Below are positions 6,192 through 14,638 of a DNA stretch of 64,000 nucleotides, piece by piece. Source of the stretch: a virus. The position numbers were made by a program, and so were the translations under genes. Each line of letters starts with the position of its first letter. Positions within the stretch are counted from its first letter, which is position 1. The notes beneath the pieces are model-generated. The model was not told where the DNA came from, did not search any database, and was given only the letters and a program-made list of their open reading frames with translations. Location: the IMG/VR virus record IMGVR_UViG_3300017963_000204, positions 62,001-126,000 of that record. The stretch is one strand, 5' to 3'.

Positions 6192-7022
6192 TCACTCTTC
6201 CAGAGGGGCCGAAGATTCGATCAGAGCAGCAATGTTGCCGCCGATGTCCTCGAAGCGCGGAGAGGGTTGCGGCTCTCGAGGAGTCGAGGCCATGCTGCCG
6301 TTCACCTCGGGGTCTTCGAAGCGTGGGTGCCCCGGGGCTTCGGACGGGGGCAGAGGCATCCCGAAAGGATCGCAGTCCAGGGTCTCCCACCTGGTGGGTT
6401 TGTCCGTCAGGTCGCCCGGGGTCGGTCCGGTCAGGGGTGCGGGGCCGCTGCTCGAGCTCTGGGGCGGCACCCCGAATCTGGAGGGAGCGCGCGGGCTCGC
6501 TGTGTCGGCCTGGCGGATCTGCTCGATGAGCTCGCGGTCTGTCCGGGGTGCTCGAGGTCGAGGCGGCTCGGGCGGAGGTGTGGGAGTTCGAGGTGCCGAA
6601 CGCCTCCTCGGAGGTCGGTTGTCCATGCTCTCCGGGAGCACCCGCTGCCGGGTCAGTGCCTGATCCCACGCGGAGGTCTGTCGGAGTGCTTGGATCGTCC
6701 GATCCTTTGCAGCGACTTCCCGGCGGAGGTGTCGGTTCTCCTGGATGAGCTCCCCCCGGCTCATGTTGTCGTAGCGGGAAGTCTCCCGGAGCCCCCTCAG
6801 AGCCCTCTGGAAGCGCGCTCCCGCGCGTGGGCGCGTGGACGTGTGCGCGGGCGCTTGCGCTTGTGCTCGCGCTCGTGTGGTCTCCTGGAGCCCCAGGAGG
6901 CGTTGCACAGCCATGTCGTCCGCCTGGGCAGGCGTGCTAGCCCGGAGCGGGGAGTCCATTCCGAGGATGCGGTCGACGGCCTTTTGTTCCTGGAGCAATG
7001 TCAGCGGCGGCAAGAACGACAT
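6192..7022 (-). CDS. Unknown 276-aa protein with coiled coil and Pro-rich middle
   Basis: The N-terminal third is helical and Ala/Arg-rich. Residues ~80-115 (ELIQENRHLRREVAAKD) look like a coiled coil, followed by a Pro/Arg-rich stretch (~135-165) and a disordered acidic end. The start is fixed by a ribosome site held in the loop of a hairpin (6990s-7053 region). It could be a scaffold or structural protein, but no family is recognised. Confidence 0.75.
   Translation of the reverse strand: MSFLPPLTLLQEQKAVDRILGMDSPLRASTPAQADDMAVQRLLGLQETTRARAQAQAPAHTSTRPRAGARFQRALRGLRETSRYDNMSRGELIQENRHLRREVAAKDRTIQALRQTSAWDQALTRQRVLPESMDNRPPRRRSAPRTPTPPPEPPRPRAPRTDRELIEQIRQADTASPRAPSRFGVPPQSSSSGPAPLTGPTPGDLTDKPTRWETLDCDPFGMPLPPSEAPGHPRFEDPEVNGSMASTPREPQPSPRFEDIGGNIAALIESSAPLEE
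6692..6705. repeat. 14-bp palindrome site 1
   Basis: GGATCGTCCGATCC inside the coiled-coil gene. One of eight copies (see also 20151, 29065, 29977, 35439, 49987, 52945, 58807). Confidence 0.9.
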
Positions 7023-7054
7023 GGGGGAACCCTCCTTGTGAGAAGGTTCCCCCT
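7019..7054 (-). promoter_or_regulatory. Leader hairpin presenting the ribosome site
   Basis: Minus-strand GGGGGAACC and GGTTCCCCC form a perfect 9-bp stem. Its loop carries AAGGAG and the stem ends directly at the ATG (7020-7022). Such a hairpin could control translation of the 276-aa protein. Confidence 0.55.
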
Positions 7055-7206
7055 CGGCGGTCGCTCTGTCAAGTCCAGGTCAGAGCTCACCCGTCTTCAG
7101 CCCGCTCCGATTACCGTTGCGAAGCCCCCTTTCCTGGGCTTCAAGACCAGTGTGTAGTCCGGTCTGTTAGCCCTTGGGGGCGCTTTCTTAGCCACGAATC
7201 CACCCC

Positions 7207-7623
7207 CTACAGGCTTCGGTTCCGGATCTTCTGGGCGATCCCCTGGAGGATCTCTTCGTTCCGGCCTTCCCATGCTTCGGGCACAAGCTCGACCTCTTCG
7301 GGACCTCCGCAATCACGAAAGACCTGAATGAAGGCCGCCGTATGGTCTTGGCGGAGAGGTGCCTTCAGAGAGGCCTGATGAAGTGCGAGCAGCACCTGGG
7401 CTCGAGTCCCCAGACGCTGTGTCCGACAGAGCTCCCGAACGTGGGCCCTGTACACCCACGGGGCCATGTCCAGGAACTCCGAAGGTTGAGCCAGACGGAA
7501 TGTCTCCGAAGACTTTTCCCCCGTGAGCCCAGCTTCTTTGATCTCTTCCTCGCAGATCAGCATGAAGTCGAACATCCGGGCGATACGCCCCCCTCCCGGG
7601 AACTGCTTGATGAGTGTATCCAT
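7207..7623 (-). CDS. Unknown 138-aa protein
   Basis: The start MDTLIKQFPGGG at 7623 was preferred to the upstream frame extension, which overlaps the neighbouring gene as a shadow. The protein is alpha-rich and soluble-looking, with EEEIKEAGL and ALHQASLKAP helices. It is followed by 180 bases of spacer before the coiled-coil protein. The function is unknown. Confidence 0.7.
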   Translation of the reverse strand: MDTLIKQFPGGGRIARMFDFMLICEEEIKEAGLTGEKSSETFRLAQPSEFLDMAPWVYRAHVRELCRTQRLGTRAQVLLALHQASLKAPLRQDHTAAFIQVFRDCGGPEEVELVPEAWEGRNEEILQGIAQKIRNRSL

Positions 7624-7631
7624 GTTCACGA

Positions 7632-8156
7632 TTAGTTCTCCAGCGTATAGAGGGATTCGAAAAGGTGTTCGTCGGCGAACACTTCCGCCAGGTTCTCCGG
7701 ATCTCCTGCCCAGCCTTCCAGGAAGGTCCTTGTCATCTCTTCTGCAGGGAAGTCGAGCCGGAGTTTCGCCTTCTTGCACAAATGCGGGATCTCTACTCGA
7801 ATGCTCCAGTATTCTTCGTCAGGTAGTTGAAAGATCTCTGTACGAAAAGCCTCGCACCACGCCTCTTCGAGGTCGTAGCGAACGTCCACGGCCCGGCTCC
7901 TGAGCTGCGCCTCCGTATCGCTGTGGTAGACCCAGTTGTTCGCCCACACCCCCCGGTGGTCCTGGTCGAAGCCCGGGTCCCCGGAGTGGTAGTGCACGTT
8001 ACCGTCCACGAGCTGGACGCGGAACTCTGTGTCGGGCTCGTTGCCGTCTTCATCCAGGGTAGGCTCTGGGTGAGCGCTCCGCAGTGTCTCTTGCGTGTAC
8101 TTCAGGGCCTTGGCAATGGCCTCCACGCTCGGGATGATACTTGTCGGGAAGTCCAT
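7632..8156 (-). CDS. Unknown 174-aa protein
   Basis: The protein starts MDFPTSIIPSVEAIA. It contains a His/Asp-rich stretch (VHYHSGDPGFDQDHRG) near residues 55-70 and several Trp/Tyr residues, with an acidic average composition. It lies in a tight run of genes from 9917 to 7207. No known family. Confidence 0.75.
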   Translation of the reverse strand: MDFPTSIIPSVEAIAKALKYTQETLRSAHPEPTLDEDGNEPDTEFRVQLVDGNVHYHSGDPGFDQDHRGVWANNWVYHSDTEAQLRSRAVDVRYDLEEAWCEAFRTEIFQLPDEEYWSIRVEIPHLCKKAKLRLDFPAEEMTRTFLEGWAGDPENLAEVFADEHLFESLYTLEN

Positions 8157-8165
8157 GTTCGTCTC

Positions 8166-8420
8166 CTACATCCAGATGCACTCGTAGCCACTCCAGGTCA
8201 GGAAGTAGCACGGTTGTCCGTTGATGGTGCCCTTGTGATAGCCGACATGCCAGTCATCCTCGAGCTTCAGGTCCTTGTCGTATCCGTGGAGCTCCGCCCA
8301 CTCGTCGAGGCCTTCCACGGCGCCCCTGAGCTCCTCCGGGGGCACGTCTTCGGAGGAGTGTCGGAGCTCGCAGATCTCGAGGTAGTTGAAGCACACGCAC
8401 TTGCCGCGGTAGGTCATCAT
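8166..8420 (-). CDS. Unknown 84-aa protein
   Basis: The protein starts MMTYRGKCVCFN at 8420, overlapping the stop of the SWIM protein. It is rich in aromatic residues and Cys near both ends (CVCF, GYECIWM). It resembles other short beta-rich phage proteins of unknown role. Confidence 0.7.
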   Translation of the reverse strand: MMTYRGKCVCFNYLEICELRHSSEDVPPEELRGAVEGLDEWAELHGYDKDLKLEDDWHVGYHKGTINGQPCYFLTWSGYECIWM

Positions 8421-8974
8421 CAGAACGTCACCGCCTTCTTCCCCTTCTTCTTCGGGGGCATGGCATGGGGGTGCTTGATACCGAACGCCGAGCGAACGAT
8501 GCTCGCGATGGCCTCGTTGACCGAGCTCGCCTTGGAGCGGGCCTGGAAGACCGCCAGGACTTCCTGCCGGTCCTTCGCCGCACCGGCATCGACGAGGGTC
8601 TTGATGGCCGCCGTGAAGCTCCCAGCCGCCTTCACGCGAGCTCTGTAGAGGTGCTTGCAGGCGGTCTTGTGCTTCCCCGCCGGACACGTGCAGGACACGG
8701 CGTCGTCGTGCTCGAGGCTCACGACCACGGTGTAGGTGGTGTCGGAAGAGTCCGACTTGACTTCGACCATCACCTCCGGGGCCATCTTCGGGGCTTTCCA
8801 CCCGAAGGCCCACTGGCCATCGGCCATCGGAAAGCAGCCGTAAGCGAAGCCGGTCTCGGCCATGAGGTCGCTTTGTTTCGTGTCGAACCCAGGGTGGTAG
8901 ACTTTCTGCCCGTCCTTGGCGACACCGAGCACGAAAGTGGAAGTGACGAGAGCTTTGACGGGATGAGTGTTCAT
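8420..8974 (-). CDS. SWIM zinc-finger protein, 184 aa
   Basis: Residues ~110-125 contain CTCPAGKHKTACKH, a clear SWIM motif (C-x-C...H-x-x-C-x-H). SWIM modules bind DNA or protein in transposases, SNF2-family and recombination factors. The remainder has an N-terminal beta-rich region and a basic Lys-rich tail (PPKKKGKK). The partner and target are unknown. Confidence 0.8.
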   Translation of the reverse strand: MNTHPVKALVTSTFVLGVAKDGQKVYHPGFDTKQSDLMAETGFAYGCFPMADGQWAFGWKAPKMAPEVMVEVKSDSSDTTYTVVVSLEHDDAVSCTCPAGKHKTACKHLYRARVKAAGSFTAAIKTLVDAGAAKDRQEVLAVFQARSKASSVNEAIASIVRSAFGIKHPHAMPPKKKGKKAVTF

Positions 8975-8976
8975 GA

Positions 8977-9309
8977 CTATTCCGTTTCTTTGATGGCGTT
9001 ATCGAGAGCGCGGCCTACAAGGGCTTTCCCGTGTTCAAGACCGAACCAGCGTTCATGGAAGTTCTGGACTAGGTCTTCCCGAATGGTACGCAGCTGTCGG
9101 AGTCTTTCCTTGCGGGCCTCCTCGAGAGCTTCCGACCGGGAAGGCAGAGGGCCGAGATCGTCTGTCGGTTGCAAGCTCCTGCTCGAGTGCCAGCACCGTT
9201 GCCCTTCTTCGTTTTCCACAAGGGTGTCACACATGCCGGAACTGAGGGGCTTCCACTGGATCACGGTTCCGCGATCCCCCCAAGCCGTTCTTATTCGTCG
9301 TCCTTTCAT
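8977..9309 (-). CDS. Unknown basic 110-aa protein
   Basis: An N-terminal beta segment (VIQWKPLSSGMCDTLVENEEG) precedes a strongly charged helix (SEALEEARKERLRQLR) and a WFGLEHGKALVG end. It sits 2 bases from the SWIM gene, so is probably co-translated with it. Confidence 0.7.
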   Translation of the reverse strand: MKGRRIRTAWGDRGTVIQWKPLSSGMCDTLVENEEGQRCWHSSRSLQPTDDLGPLPSRSEALEEARKERLRQLRTIREDLVQNFHERWFGLEHGKALVGRALDNAIKETE

Positions 9310-9311
9310 GA

Positions 9312-9563
9312 CTACCCCAGAAGTCCAAGTGCCTTTTCGGCCTTGTCTGTGAGAAGGGTGGAGAGAGCTTCAAGGCTCTGAGCGTTCTCGATGTTGCCGG
9401 CCAGACGATCGGCTACCGCGTGGCCCCTGTGTCGGGCTGCGGACGACAGAAAGGAGAGGGCGTCGGCCAGCTGTTCACAGTCGTCCACGGAGCCGGTCGC
9501 GGCGCAGTCGTCCATGTGGGCGACCAAGCGTTCGATCAGGGCGCGTCTCTCTTCCTTGGTCAT
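9312..9563 (-). CDS. Unknown helical 83-aa protein
   Basis: The protein starts MTKEERRALIERL and is almost wholly alpha-helical, with ADALSFLSSAAR and ALSTLLTDKAEKALG. It could be a small dimeric or regulatory protein. It is spaced 2-3 bases from both neighbours. Confidence 0.7.
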   Translation of the reverse strand: MTKEERRALIERLVAHMDDCAATGSVDDCEQLADALSFLSSAARHRGHAVADRLAGNIENAQSLEALSTLLTDKAEKALGLLG

Positions 9564-9566
9564 CGA

Positions 9567-9917
9567 TCACACTCCTTGGCAGCGGGGACAGCAGGGCCAT
9601 TCACCGGGCCACGGGGCCTCGTAGCGCACCCACTCGTTGCAGTATCCGCACACGTCTTTGTGGCCCTCCTCACGGTTTAGGGCGGCCCGGATCTCCTCTC
9701 CCAGGGGAGTGAGCTCGAAGCGGTAGTTCTCCTCGACCATCAGGCCGCGCCGGATCAGCGCCTGGAGTGTGCTACCGCGGGTCCAGTCGCCGTCTCCGAC
9801 GCCCTTCACGCGGGGGAAGGCCTGGAGCATGCGATCGGACAGGTCGAACTTCTTCGCGATGGCGCGCACCATCCAGTGCGTGGTGTCGAGCGTGGTGGTC
9901 GGTACGGGTGTAGCCAT
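9567..9917 (-). CDS. Winged-helix-like protein with C-terminal zinc ribbon
   Basis: Residues ~45-85 (STLQALIRRGLMVEE...FELTPLGEEI) resemble a MarR-type winged helix. The last 35 residues hold CGYC and CCPRC, a zinc ribbon. The ATG follows CCAACGGAGGGGG, the operon-head ribosome site. It is a paralogue of the next upstream gene. Confidence 0.72.
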   Translation of the reverse strand: MATPVPTTTLDTTHWMVRAIAKKFDLSDRMLQAFPRVKGVGDGDWTRGSTLQALIRRGLMVEENYRFELTPLGEEIRAALNREEGHKDVCGYCNEWVRYEAPWPGEWPCCPRCQGV

Positions 9918-9945
9918 GAGATCCCCCTCCGTTGGGATGTGGTGG

Positions 9946-10176
9946 TCAGGCGTTGCGGCCGGCGTCGGTCAGCAGGTAGTAGGTAGTCCAGTGGTGGCGC
10001 GTGTTACCATCGCGCAAGTATTCGACCCTGTAGTCGGTGTCGAGCCACAAGAGGAGACCCCGTCTACACAGCGCCTTGAGGGTGCCCGCGTGGAAAGCGT
10101 CGGTGCTGATGCGACCCGCGCGGCGCCTTTTGGCGAGCTCGAGGGCCTTCTTCATGTTTGGACTGAGCACTTTCAC
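9946..10176 (-). CDS. Winged-helix-like protein, 76 aa
   Basis: The GTG start at 10176 is chosen because CCAACGGAGGGGG lies just before it; the open frame upstream lacks support. TLKALCRRGLLLWLD...YYLLTDAG matches the same winged-helix pattern as the downstream gene, so the two look like a duplicated pair of small DNA-binding proteins. Confidence 0.7.
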   Translation of the reverse strand: MKVLSPNMKKALELAKRRRAGRISTDAFHAGTLKALCRRGLLLWLDTDYRVEYLRDGNTRHHWTTYYLLTDAGRNA

Positions 10177-10220
10177 TGTGTCCCCCTCCGTTGGAACGTT
10201 CAGCAGGTCAACTGAGGCTA

Positions 10221-10248
10221 AGTATACGCCCCTCGACGCTAGTGTCAA
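10221..10248 (-). promoter_or_regulatory. Promoter of the winged-helix operon
   Basis: TTGACA (10243-10248), 16 bases, TATACT (10221-10226) on the minus strand, about 30 bases before the CCAACGGAGGGGG ribosome site. Confidence 0.65.
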
Positions 10249-10277
10249 CAGGCGAATGAAAAAAGATCGATCTTTTT

Positions 10278-11369
10278 TCAGAGACCCTTTTCAACCCATG
10301 ACGGGACGGTGCCGTCGACGCGCATAATGGGTGGCGGCGTGGAAATGCCGCCCACGGGGATGTGCGTCGGAGCCGGTCCCTGGAACTCTTCCATACTGAT
10401 GAGACGCTCCCACCGGTTGGGATGGTCGTAGAGCTTGCGGTGGAAGTAGAGGTTCTCCATGACCACGTTCTCATTTTTCGACATGGTCATATCCATGGAG
10501 CGCTGGACCAGGGTGCGCATCCCGGAGCCGCCTCGAGAGTTCGTGCACCGGATGAGCCCGGCCAGGGTGGTGCCCTTCTTCCAGCCCATACGCTTCATCA
10601 TGGCCAGACCGTCTGGGGTGTAGCTCTCCAACCAGGCCTCGATGCAGATCTGGATCACCTGGGGGTGCAGACCGATTTCCCACCAGCCGGAGAGCAGCCA
10701 GTCGTACTTCTTCTGGTGAGGGCGCTTGCCACGCTTCACCCGGATCTGTTTCCGGATCCACTTCTCCGAAGCCATCTTCGCACCGACCCGGTCACCCCAG
10801 GCGTGTGCGGCCAGCTTCGGCAGACGCAAGGCGAGCACAGCCAAGACGTCCGGCGCGGTGTCTGCCCACCAGTGCGCGAAGCCGATGGAGAGCTCGTCCA
10901 AGGAGATCCAGCTGTCGGGAGCTCTCGAGAAGACCAGCTGGTGGTTCTTCTTCCGTGCCCCGGAGACGAGCTTCAGGAGCCCGTCCTCGAAGGTCGTGTC
11001 TGCCAGAATGAACTCCCAGGTGGGGCAGGGCTTCAGGTACTCCCAGGGGCAGTGATCGTAGCCCCAGCGGACGGTGACCTTTGGCAGTGGGTGCAGCACC
11101 GGGTGGGGACTGTCGCCGGCGGGAACATCCAGGACCTCGGCGGGCTCGGGGAACATGGTCCGCCAGGTCTTCGGCCCCATTTTCCCGTCGATCTTCAGCC
11201 CCTTGGCTTCTTGCCAGGCCGCCAGTGCTCGGACGGTCTTCGAGCCCCAGAGCCCGTCGGTCTTGGTTCCGACTTCGTTTTGGATCCGCCGGGTTTTCTT
11301 CTTCGAGTAACCCCTCTTCAAGTTGTAACGGATAGCGGCGTCCACTTGCGCCTTGTTCAGCTCTACCAT
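10278..11369 (-). CDS. Peptidoglycan-binding-domain protein, possible endolysin
   Basis: Residues ~10-70 (IQNEVGTKTDGLWGSKTVRALAAWQ...DGKMGPKTW) are a PG_binding_1 repeat. The ~290 residues after it are rich in Trp and could be a lytic domain, but no catalytic signature is clear. PG-binding plus a large C-terminal domain is typical of phage lysins and of some virion murein hydrolases. MVELN at 11369 is preferred over the Met one codon upstream; the ATG overlaps the kinase stop. Confidence 0.75.
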   Translation of the reverse strand: MVELNKAQVDAAIRYNLKRGYSKKKTRRIQNEVGTKTDGLWGSKTVRALAAWQEAKGLKIDGKMGPKTWRTMFPEPAEVLDVPAGDSPHPVLHPLPKVTVRWGYDHCPWEYLKPCPTWEFILADTTFEDGLLKLVSGARKKNHQLVFSRAPDSWISLDELSIGFAHWWADTAPDVLAVLALRLPKLAAHAWGDRVGAKMASEKWIRKQIRVKRGKRPHQKKYDWLLSGWWEIGLHPQVIQICIEAWLESYTPDGLAMMKRMGWKKGTTLAGLIRCTNSRGGSGMRTLVQRSMDMTMSKNENVVMENLYFHRKLYDHPNRWERLISMEEFQGPAPTHIPVGGISTPPPIMRVDGTVPSWVEKGL

Positions 11370-12109
11370 CACACGATCCTCTTGTAGATGTCTGCGAACT
11401 CCCGCTTCGGAACGTGTGCTCGGATGAGCTCTGCCACGCGCAGGATCTCCTCGGCGCGGGCGCTTTTCGAGGGTCTGTCTTCGTCCCAGGGAACACGCAG
11501 GACAAACGTACCAAAGTGCTGGAGCACCTCGGTCATACGCATGATAGCGTTGTGAATGCGGGCGAGGTAGTCGAGGTCGATCTCGAGCTCACAGGAACGG
11601 GTCTTCTGGGCCCCCATCCGGCGTTGAATACGCTGCAGGGACACCTCTGGGGAGATCACGAGGTGCACACAGACATTCGGGTAGCTCACAAAAGCTGTCA
11701 TGAGCTCGTAGAGCTCCTTGTAGGACTCGTATTCACGGTCGGGCAAGTAGTCCAGTTGATTCTGCACCTCCGCGAAGGCCACGTCTCCGTAGAAGCTCCG
11801 GTCCAGGATGGCATCCCCCCGCTTGGACTTCACGTGGTAGATGGCATTCAGGTGCATCAACATACGCTGGGTGAGAAGGTGAAACTGCATGATAGCGGCC
11901 CAGCGCGCTTGTGCAGTGTAGTAGTCCTGCAAATATGGGTTGCCTCCGTTGGCTTCGTCGGGTTCGGTCAGGTAGAGGGACTGGGGCATGGGACCTTTGT
12001 AGGTACCCGGGACAGGCAGTCGCTCGAGGGCGTCGGCTAGTTCAGCGCTGAATTCAGTCTTCCCCACACCGGGGATGCCCTCGATGATGACGTGCTTGAA
12101 GGTCAACAT
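11369..12109 (-). CDS. Deoxynucleoside kinase
   Basis: The P loop GIPGVGKT is at residues ~11-18. LDRSFYGDVAFAE near residue 110 is the DRS substrate-binding motif of deoxynucleoside kinases, and QRIQRRMGAQKTR near 170 matches the lid region. The 246-aa length is normal. It would phosphorylate deoxynucleosides for phage DNA synthesis; substrate preference is not visible. Confidence 0.85.
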   Translation of the reverse strand: MLTFKHVIIEGIPGVGKTEFSAELADALERLPVPGTYKGPMPQSLYLTEPDEANGGNPYLQDYYTAQARWAAIMQFHLLTQRMLMHLNAIYHVKSKRGDAILDRSFYGDVAFAEVQNQLDYLPDREYESYKELYELMTAFVSYPNVCVHLVISPEVSLQRIQRRMGAQKTRSCELEIDLDYLARIHNAIMRMTEVLQHFGTFVLRVPWDEDRPSKSARAEEILRVAELIRAHVPKREFADIYKRIV

Positions 12110-12111
12110 CT

Positions 12112-12915
12112 CTACTCCTGTGGTGGTTCGAGGTAGGGATCAGGGACGAGCAGAACCGAGGCAGACAGTCTACTCCATGAGCCCTGGATCGCCAGCAAAC
12201 ACATCTCCGGGGAGTACCAGACTTCCCCGTACTTCTCGACCACGGAGTCAATGGCCTCGAAAGGCAGATAACGTCTGCATCTCCGCGGCCCCTGGAGCTC
12301 TTCTATGAGAGCCCCCTGAGTCGTGGCTTCTGGGTCTCGTGCCCCTTCTCGGCACCAGATGCGTTCGTTCAGACGGATCTCTGTTGAGACCAGGTAGTGG
12401 GCTCTGGAGTCCGACCACCGGGCATCCAGGATGGTCGCTAGCAGAAGCACCTCGAGTTGGTGCTGAACGGTCTCCTGACGGGAGAGAAATAGAAGGGTCC
12501 GCTTCACCCCGGCTTCGAGCTCGGGGAGCTCTTCCCCAATCTTATAGGCGGGCGTATCGGAGAGCCCCGTCCCGTCGAAGAATCTGAGCGGCTCGGTGAA
12601 CGTGAAGCGGCTCTCGAGGGAATCGAGGAAGGGTTCTGTCCAGGAGAGCTGCGGCTTCCGTTCTTTCTTCTGCGGGGTTGCTAGGAGGGGGCGCAGGTCG
12701 GTCTCGGTCAGCTCGAACCACTCCCCTCTCGTGCGCTTGTGAGCGAAGTGCTTGTGGAGCTGCTTCTCGAGGTTCTTTCCTCCGGGGAGGACCCCCAGGA
12801 GAGTCAGCTTCCGTGGATTGGCCGTCTGGAGAGCACGAAGACGCTGCTCGACATCCGTGGACGTACCGATCTTGGTGCCCAAGCCATCAGAGATGAAATA
12901 GACAAACTCAGCCAT
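12112..12915 (-). CDS. T5orf172/GIY-YIG-type protein
   Basis: The N terminus VYFISDGLGTKIGTSTDVE, RLRALQTANP and LEKQLHKHFAHKRTRGEWF are the hallmarks of the T5orf172 branch of the GIY-YIG nuclease fold. The remaining ~190 residues are not recognised. Proteins of this kind occur in phages as homing or DNA-processing enzymes or as DNA-binding add-ons. Confidence 0.8.
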   Translation of the reverse strand: MAEFVYFISDGLGTKIGTSTDVEQRLRALQTANPRKLTLLGVLPGGKNLEKQLHKHFAHKRTRGEWFELTETDLRPLLATPQKKERKPQLSWTEPFLDSLESRFTFTEPLRFFDGTGLSDTPAYKIGEELPELEAGVKRTLLFLSRQETVQHQLEVLLLATILDARWSDSRAHYLVSTEIRLNERIWCREGARDPEATTQGALIEELQGPRRCRRYLPFEAIDSVVEKYGEVWYSPEMCLLAIQGSWSRLSASVLLVPDPYLEPPQE

Positions 12916-12930
12916 GTCGGACCCCCTCGG

Positions 12931-13197
12931 TCAGGAGGTCTTCACTTCCATGGTCTTGCCGGGTCCGACAGGGACTTTCATAGTCTTTGTCAGAGGCGCC
13001 GGCTCGAGCAGACGTTTGAAGACGAAGGAGCGATCCTGGGTGGAGTGTCCACCCTTCACGACAGTCTGAACTGGGCGGCTCATTTCAACCACTTCCCAGC
13101 CCTCGGAGCCGAGCTCGTTCAGTAGAGACGTGAACTGTTCGTCAAGGTGGGCTACAGGAACGCGAAAAGTCTTCACCAGATACTCGAAGCGTTGCAT
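12931..13197 (-). CDS. Unknown 88-aa protein (DUF4177-like size and pattern)
   Basis: The protein starts MQRFEYLVKTFRVP and has LNELGSEGWEVVEM, which strongly resembles small DUF4177-type proteins (a beta-alpha fold with a GWE motif). The function of that family is unknown. It overlaps the next upstream gene by one base. Confidence 0.72.
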   Translation of the reverse strand: MQRFEYLVKTFRVPVAHLDEQFTSLLNELGSEGWEVVEMSRPVQTVVKGGHSTQDRSFVFKRLLEPAPLTKTMKVPVGPGKTMEVKTS

Positions 13198-13634
13198 CAG
13201 GTCCTCGCGGACGCGAACCGAAACTTGTTTCGATCCACTTCCTCACGGTTGATCAGCACCGACCGGGGCGCTGCGAAGCGCAAGCGCACTGCTTCGGACG
13301 TGCGATCGATCGACAGTATGCCGATCTTGATCACCATCACCCCGGAACAGGCCGCGTAGCGCAGGATGTGGTCCTCGTCTTCGAACGCTGTGATAGTGAA
13401 GGTCTTCCGGCTCAAAGGGCGGACCGCTCCGTCGTCTTCCTCTTCTGACAAGACAGGGTCCATGAGCCGGGGCGTCGTAAACCGAAGCTGTGCGACGCCC
13501 TTGTGTCGATTCGACCGGACCAACTCCACCGTGATGATGTCGTGCTCCCAACTGCAAGTAGGGATCCGAAGGATCACCTTCTCACTGGGATACCGTTCGA
13601 TACTGAGCGCGGGCATTCGTTTGCGTTCTCTCAC
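13197..13634 (-). CDS. Unknown beta-rich 145-aa protein
   Basis: A GTG start at 13634 follows CCAAAGGAGGGG, a variant of the operon-head ribosome site. The protein has many short beta strands and charged turns. It is first in an operon with the dNK, T5orf172 and PG-binding genes. No family is recognised. Confidence 0.72.
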   Translation of the reverse strand: MRERKRMPALSIERYPSEKVILRIPTCSWEHDIITVELVRSNRHKGVAQLRFTTPRLMDPVLSEEEDDGAVRPLSRKTFTITAFEDEDHILRYAACSGVMVIKIGILSIDRTSEAVRLRFAAPRSVLINREEVDRNKFRFASART

Positions 13635-13689
13635 TTTCCCCTCCTTTGGAAATCAGGCGATGACCGCGCCAAAGCGCAGTCCCTTCGAC

Positions 13690-13716
13690 GCTATCAAGAC
13701 GTCTACGGATTGTCAA
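13690..13716 (-). promoter_or_regulatory. Promoter of the kinase/PG-binding operon
   Basis: TTGACA (13711-13716), 15 bases, GATAGC (13690-13695), minus strand. Confidence 0.6.
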
Positions 13717-14000
13717 CCACTTTCGTGGAGTCTCGGTTCTCCCACGGCTTCGCGGTTGGCGTCCGTTCTCAAGTAATCGTTTCCGAGGTGTCGGGCAAAC
13801 TCCCGGGCTCTTCCCGATCCAGGTTCCGCTTTGTCTAGTTCGAGAGCGGCCCAGACCCTCATGGGATGCGGGAGATCGCCGTTTTCTTTACAGCGTTCTC
13901 TATAGGAGCTGTACCAGGCCCGGATTTTTTTGCTCTTGTCTCGTTTCTTTCTCGGACGGTTGCGTGGTCTTCTCTTCCTGTTACATCTGTCCTTCTTCAT
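13713..14000 (-). CDS. Basic 95-aa protein
   Basis: The N terminus is extremely Lys/Arg-rich (KRRPRNRPRKKRDKSKK), then a compact helical part (YSSYRERCKENGDLPHP). It may bind nucleic acid. Its stop overlaps the promoter of the next operon. Confidence 0.62.
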   Translation of the reverse strand: MKKDRCNRKRRPRNRPRKKRDKSKKIRAWYSSYRERCKENGDLPHPMRVWAALELDKAEPGSGRAREFARHLGNDYLRTDANREAVGEPRLHESG

Positions 14001-14638
14001 GCTGTCTCCCGAACGGTGACTCTTCGATTGCAGGCATCCCGGACGATGCGCACAAGGTTCCAGTCGTGCGGAGTCCCCACCAACGAATGAAAGAGCAGGG
14101 CCCGCACGTCTTCTCGAAGAAGACGCCCGGCCGCTACTTCTTCCTGGATCCGGTTTCCAATGTCGAATGCGAGGTCTTCCACCTCTTCCGAAGAGAGGCG
14201 TTGCCTATTCCGAGACGCCCGTAGGAGCGCCCTGGAGAGCTCCGAGGTCATCTGTCCCAGATACCGCATGTAGTCCAGGTCGACATCTTCGTAATCCCTG
14301 CCCCCTATGTAGAGCTCGGTGGCGCCGCTCACGTTCTGAGCTTCCATGTCTGGAAGCACTGTTTCCCCCATGACCTGGTCGTAGATTTCTTGGGCGAATT
14401 CAAGGTCGCCCTGGATGAGCGTTGCCCTGTAGAGATAGTCTGGCAGGGCCCTGTCTCCCTTCGCGGTCGCTTCCTCCAACATGACGCGATAGAGGGGCTT
14501 CACTCCTTCCCAGCCCCAGGCCTCGATGGCGTCGGTGTTGTGTCGCAGAAGTTCTTTCTGAGCCCACTCTCTGGCATAGTGGTCCCCTTCGCAAAGGGCC
14601 CGCCGGAGGCGCCCAAGTCGGGCTTTGTCGTCCAACAT
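13997..14638 (-). CDS. Unknown 213-aa helical protein with recurring N-terminal module
   Basis: It begins MLDDKARLGRLRRALCEGD, one of the recurring 30-residue helical N termini of this genome. The body is mostly helical with an acidic IGGRDYEDVDLDYMRYL patch. The start at 14638 overlaps the stop of the upstream gene. The function is unknown. Confidence 0.75.
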   Translation of the reverse strand: MLDDKARLGRLRRALCEGDHYAREWAQKELLRHNTDAIEAWGWEGVKPLYRVMLEEATAKGDRALPDYLYRATLIQGDLEFAQEIYDQVMGETVLPDMEAQNVSGATELYIGGRDYEDVDLDYMRYLGQMTSELSRALLRASRNRQRLSSEEVEDLAFDIGNRIQEEVAAGRLLREDVRALLFHSLVGTPHDWNLVRIVRDACNRRVTVRETA

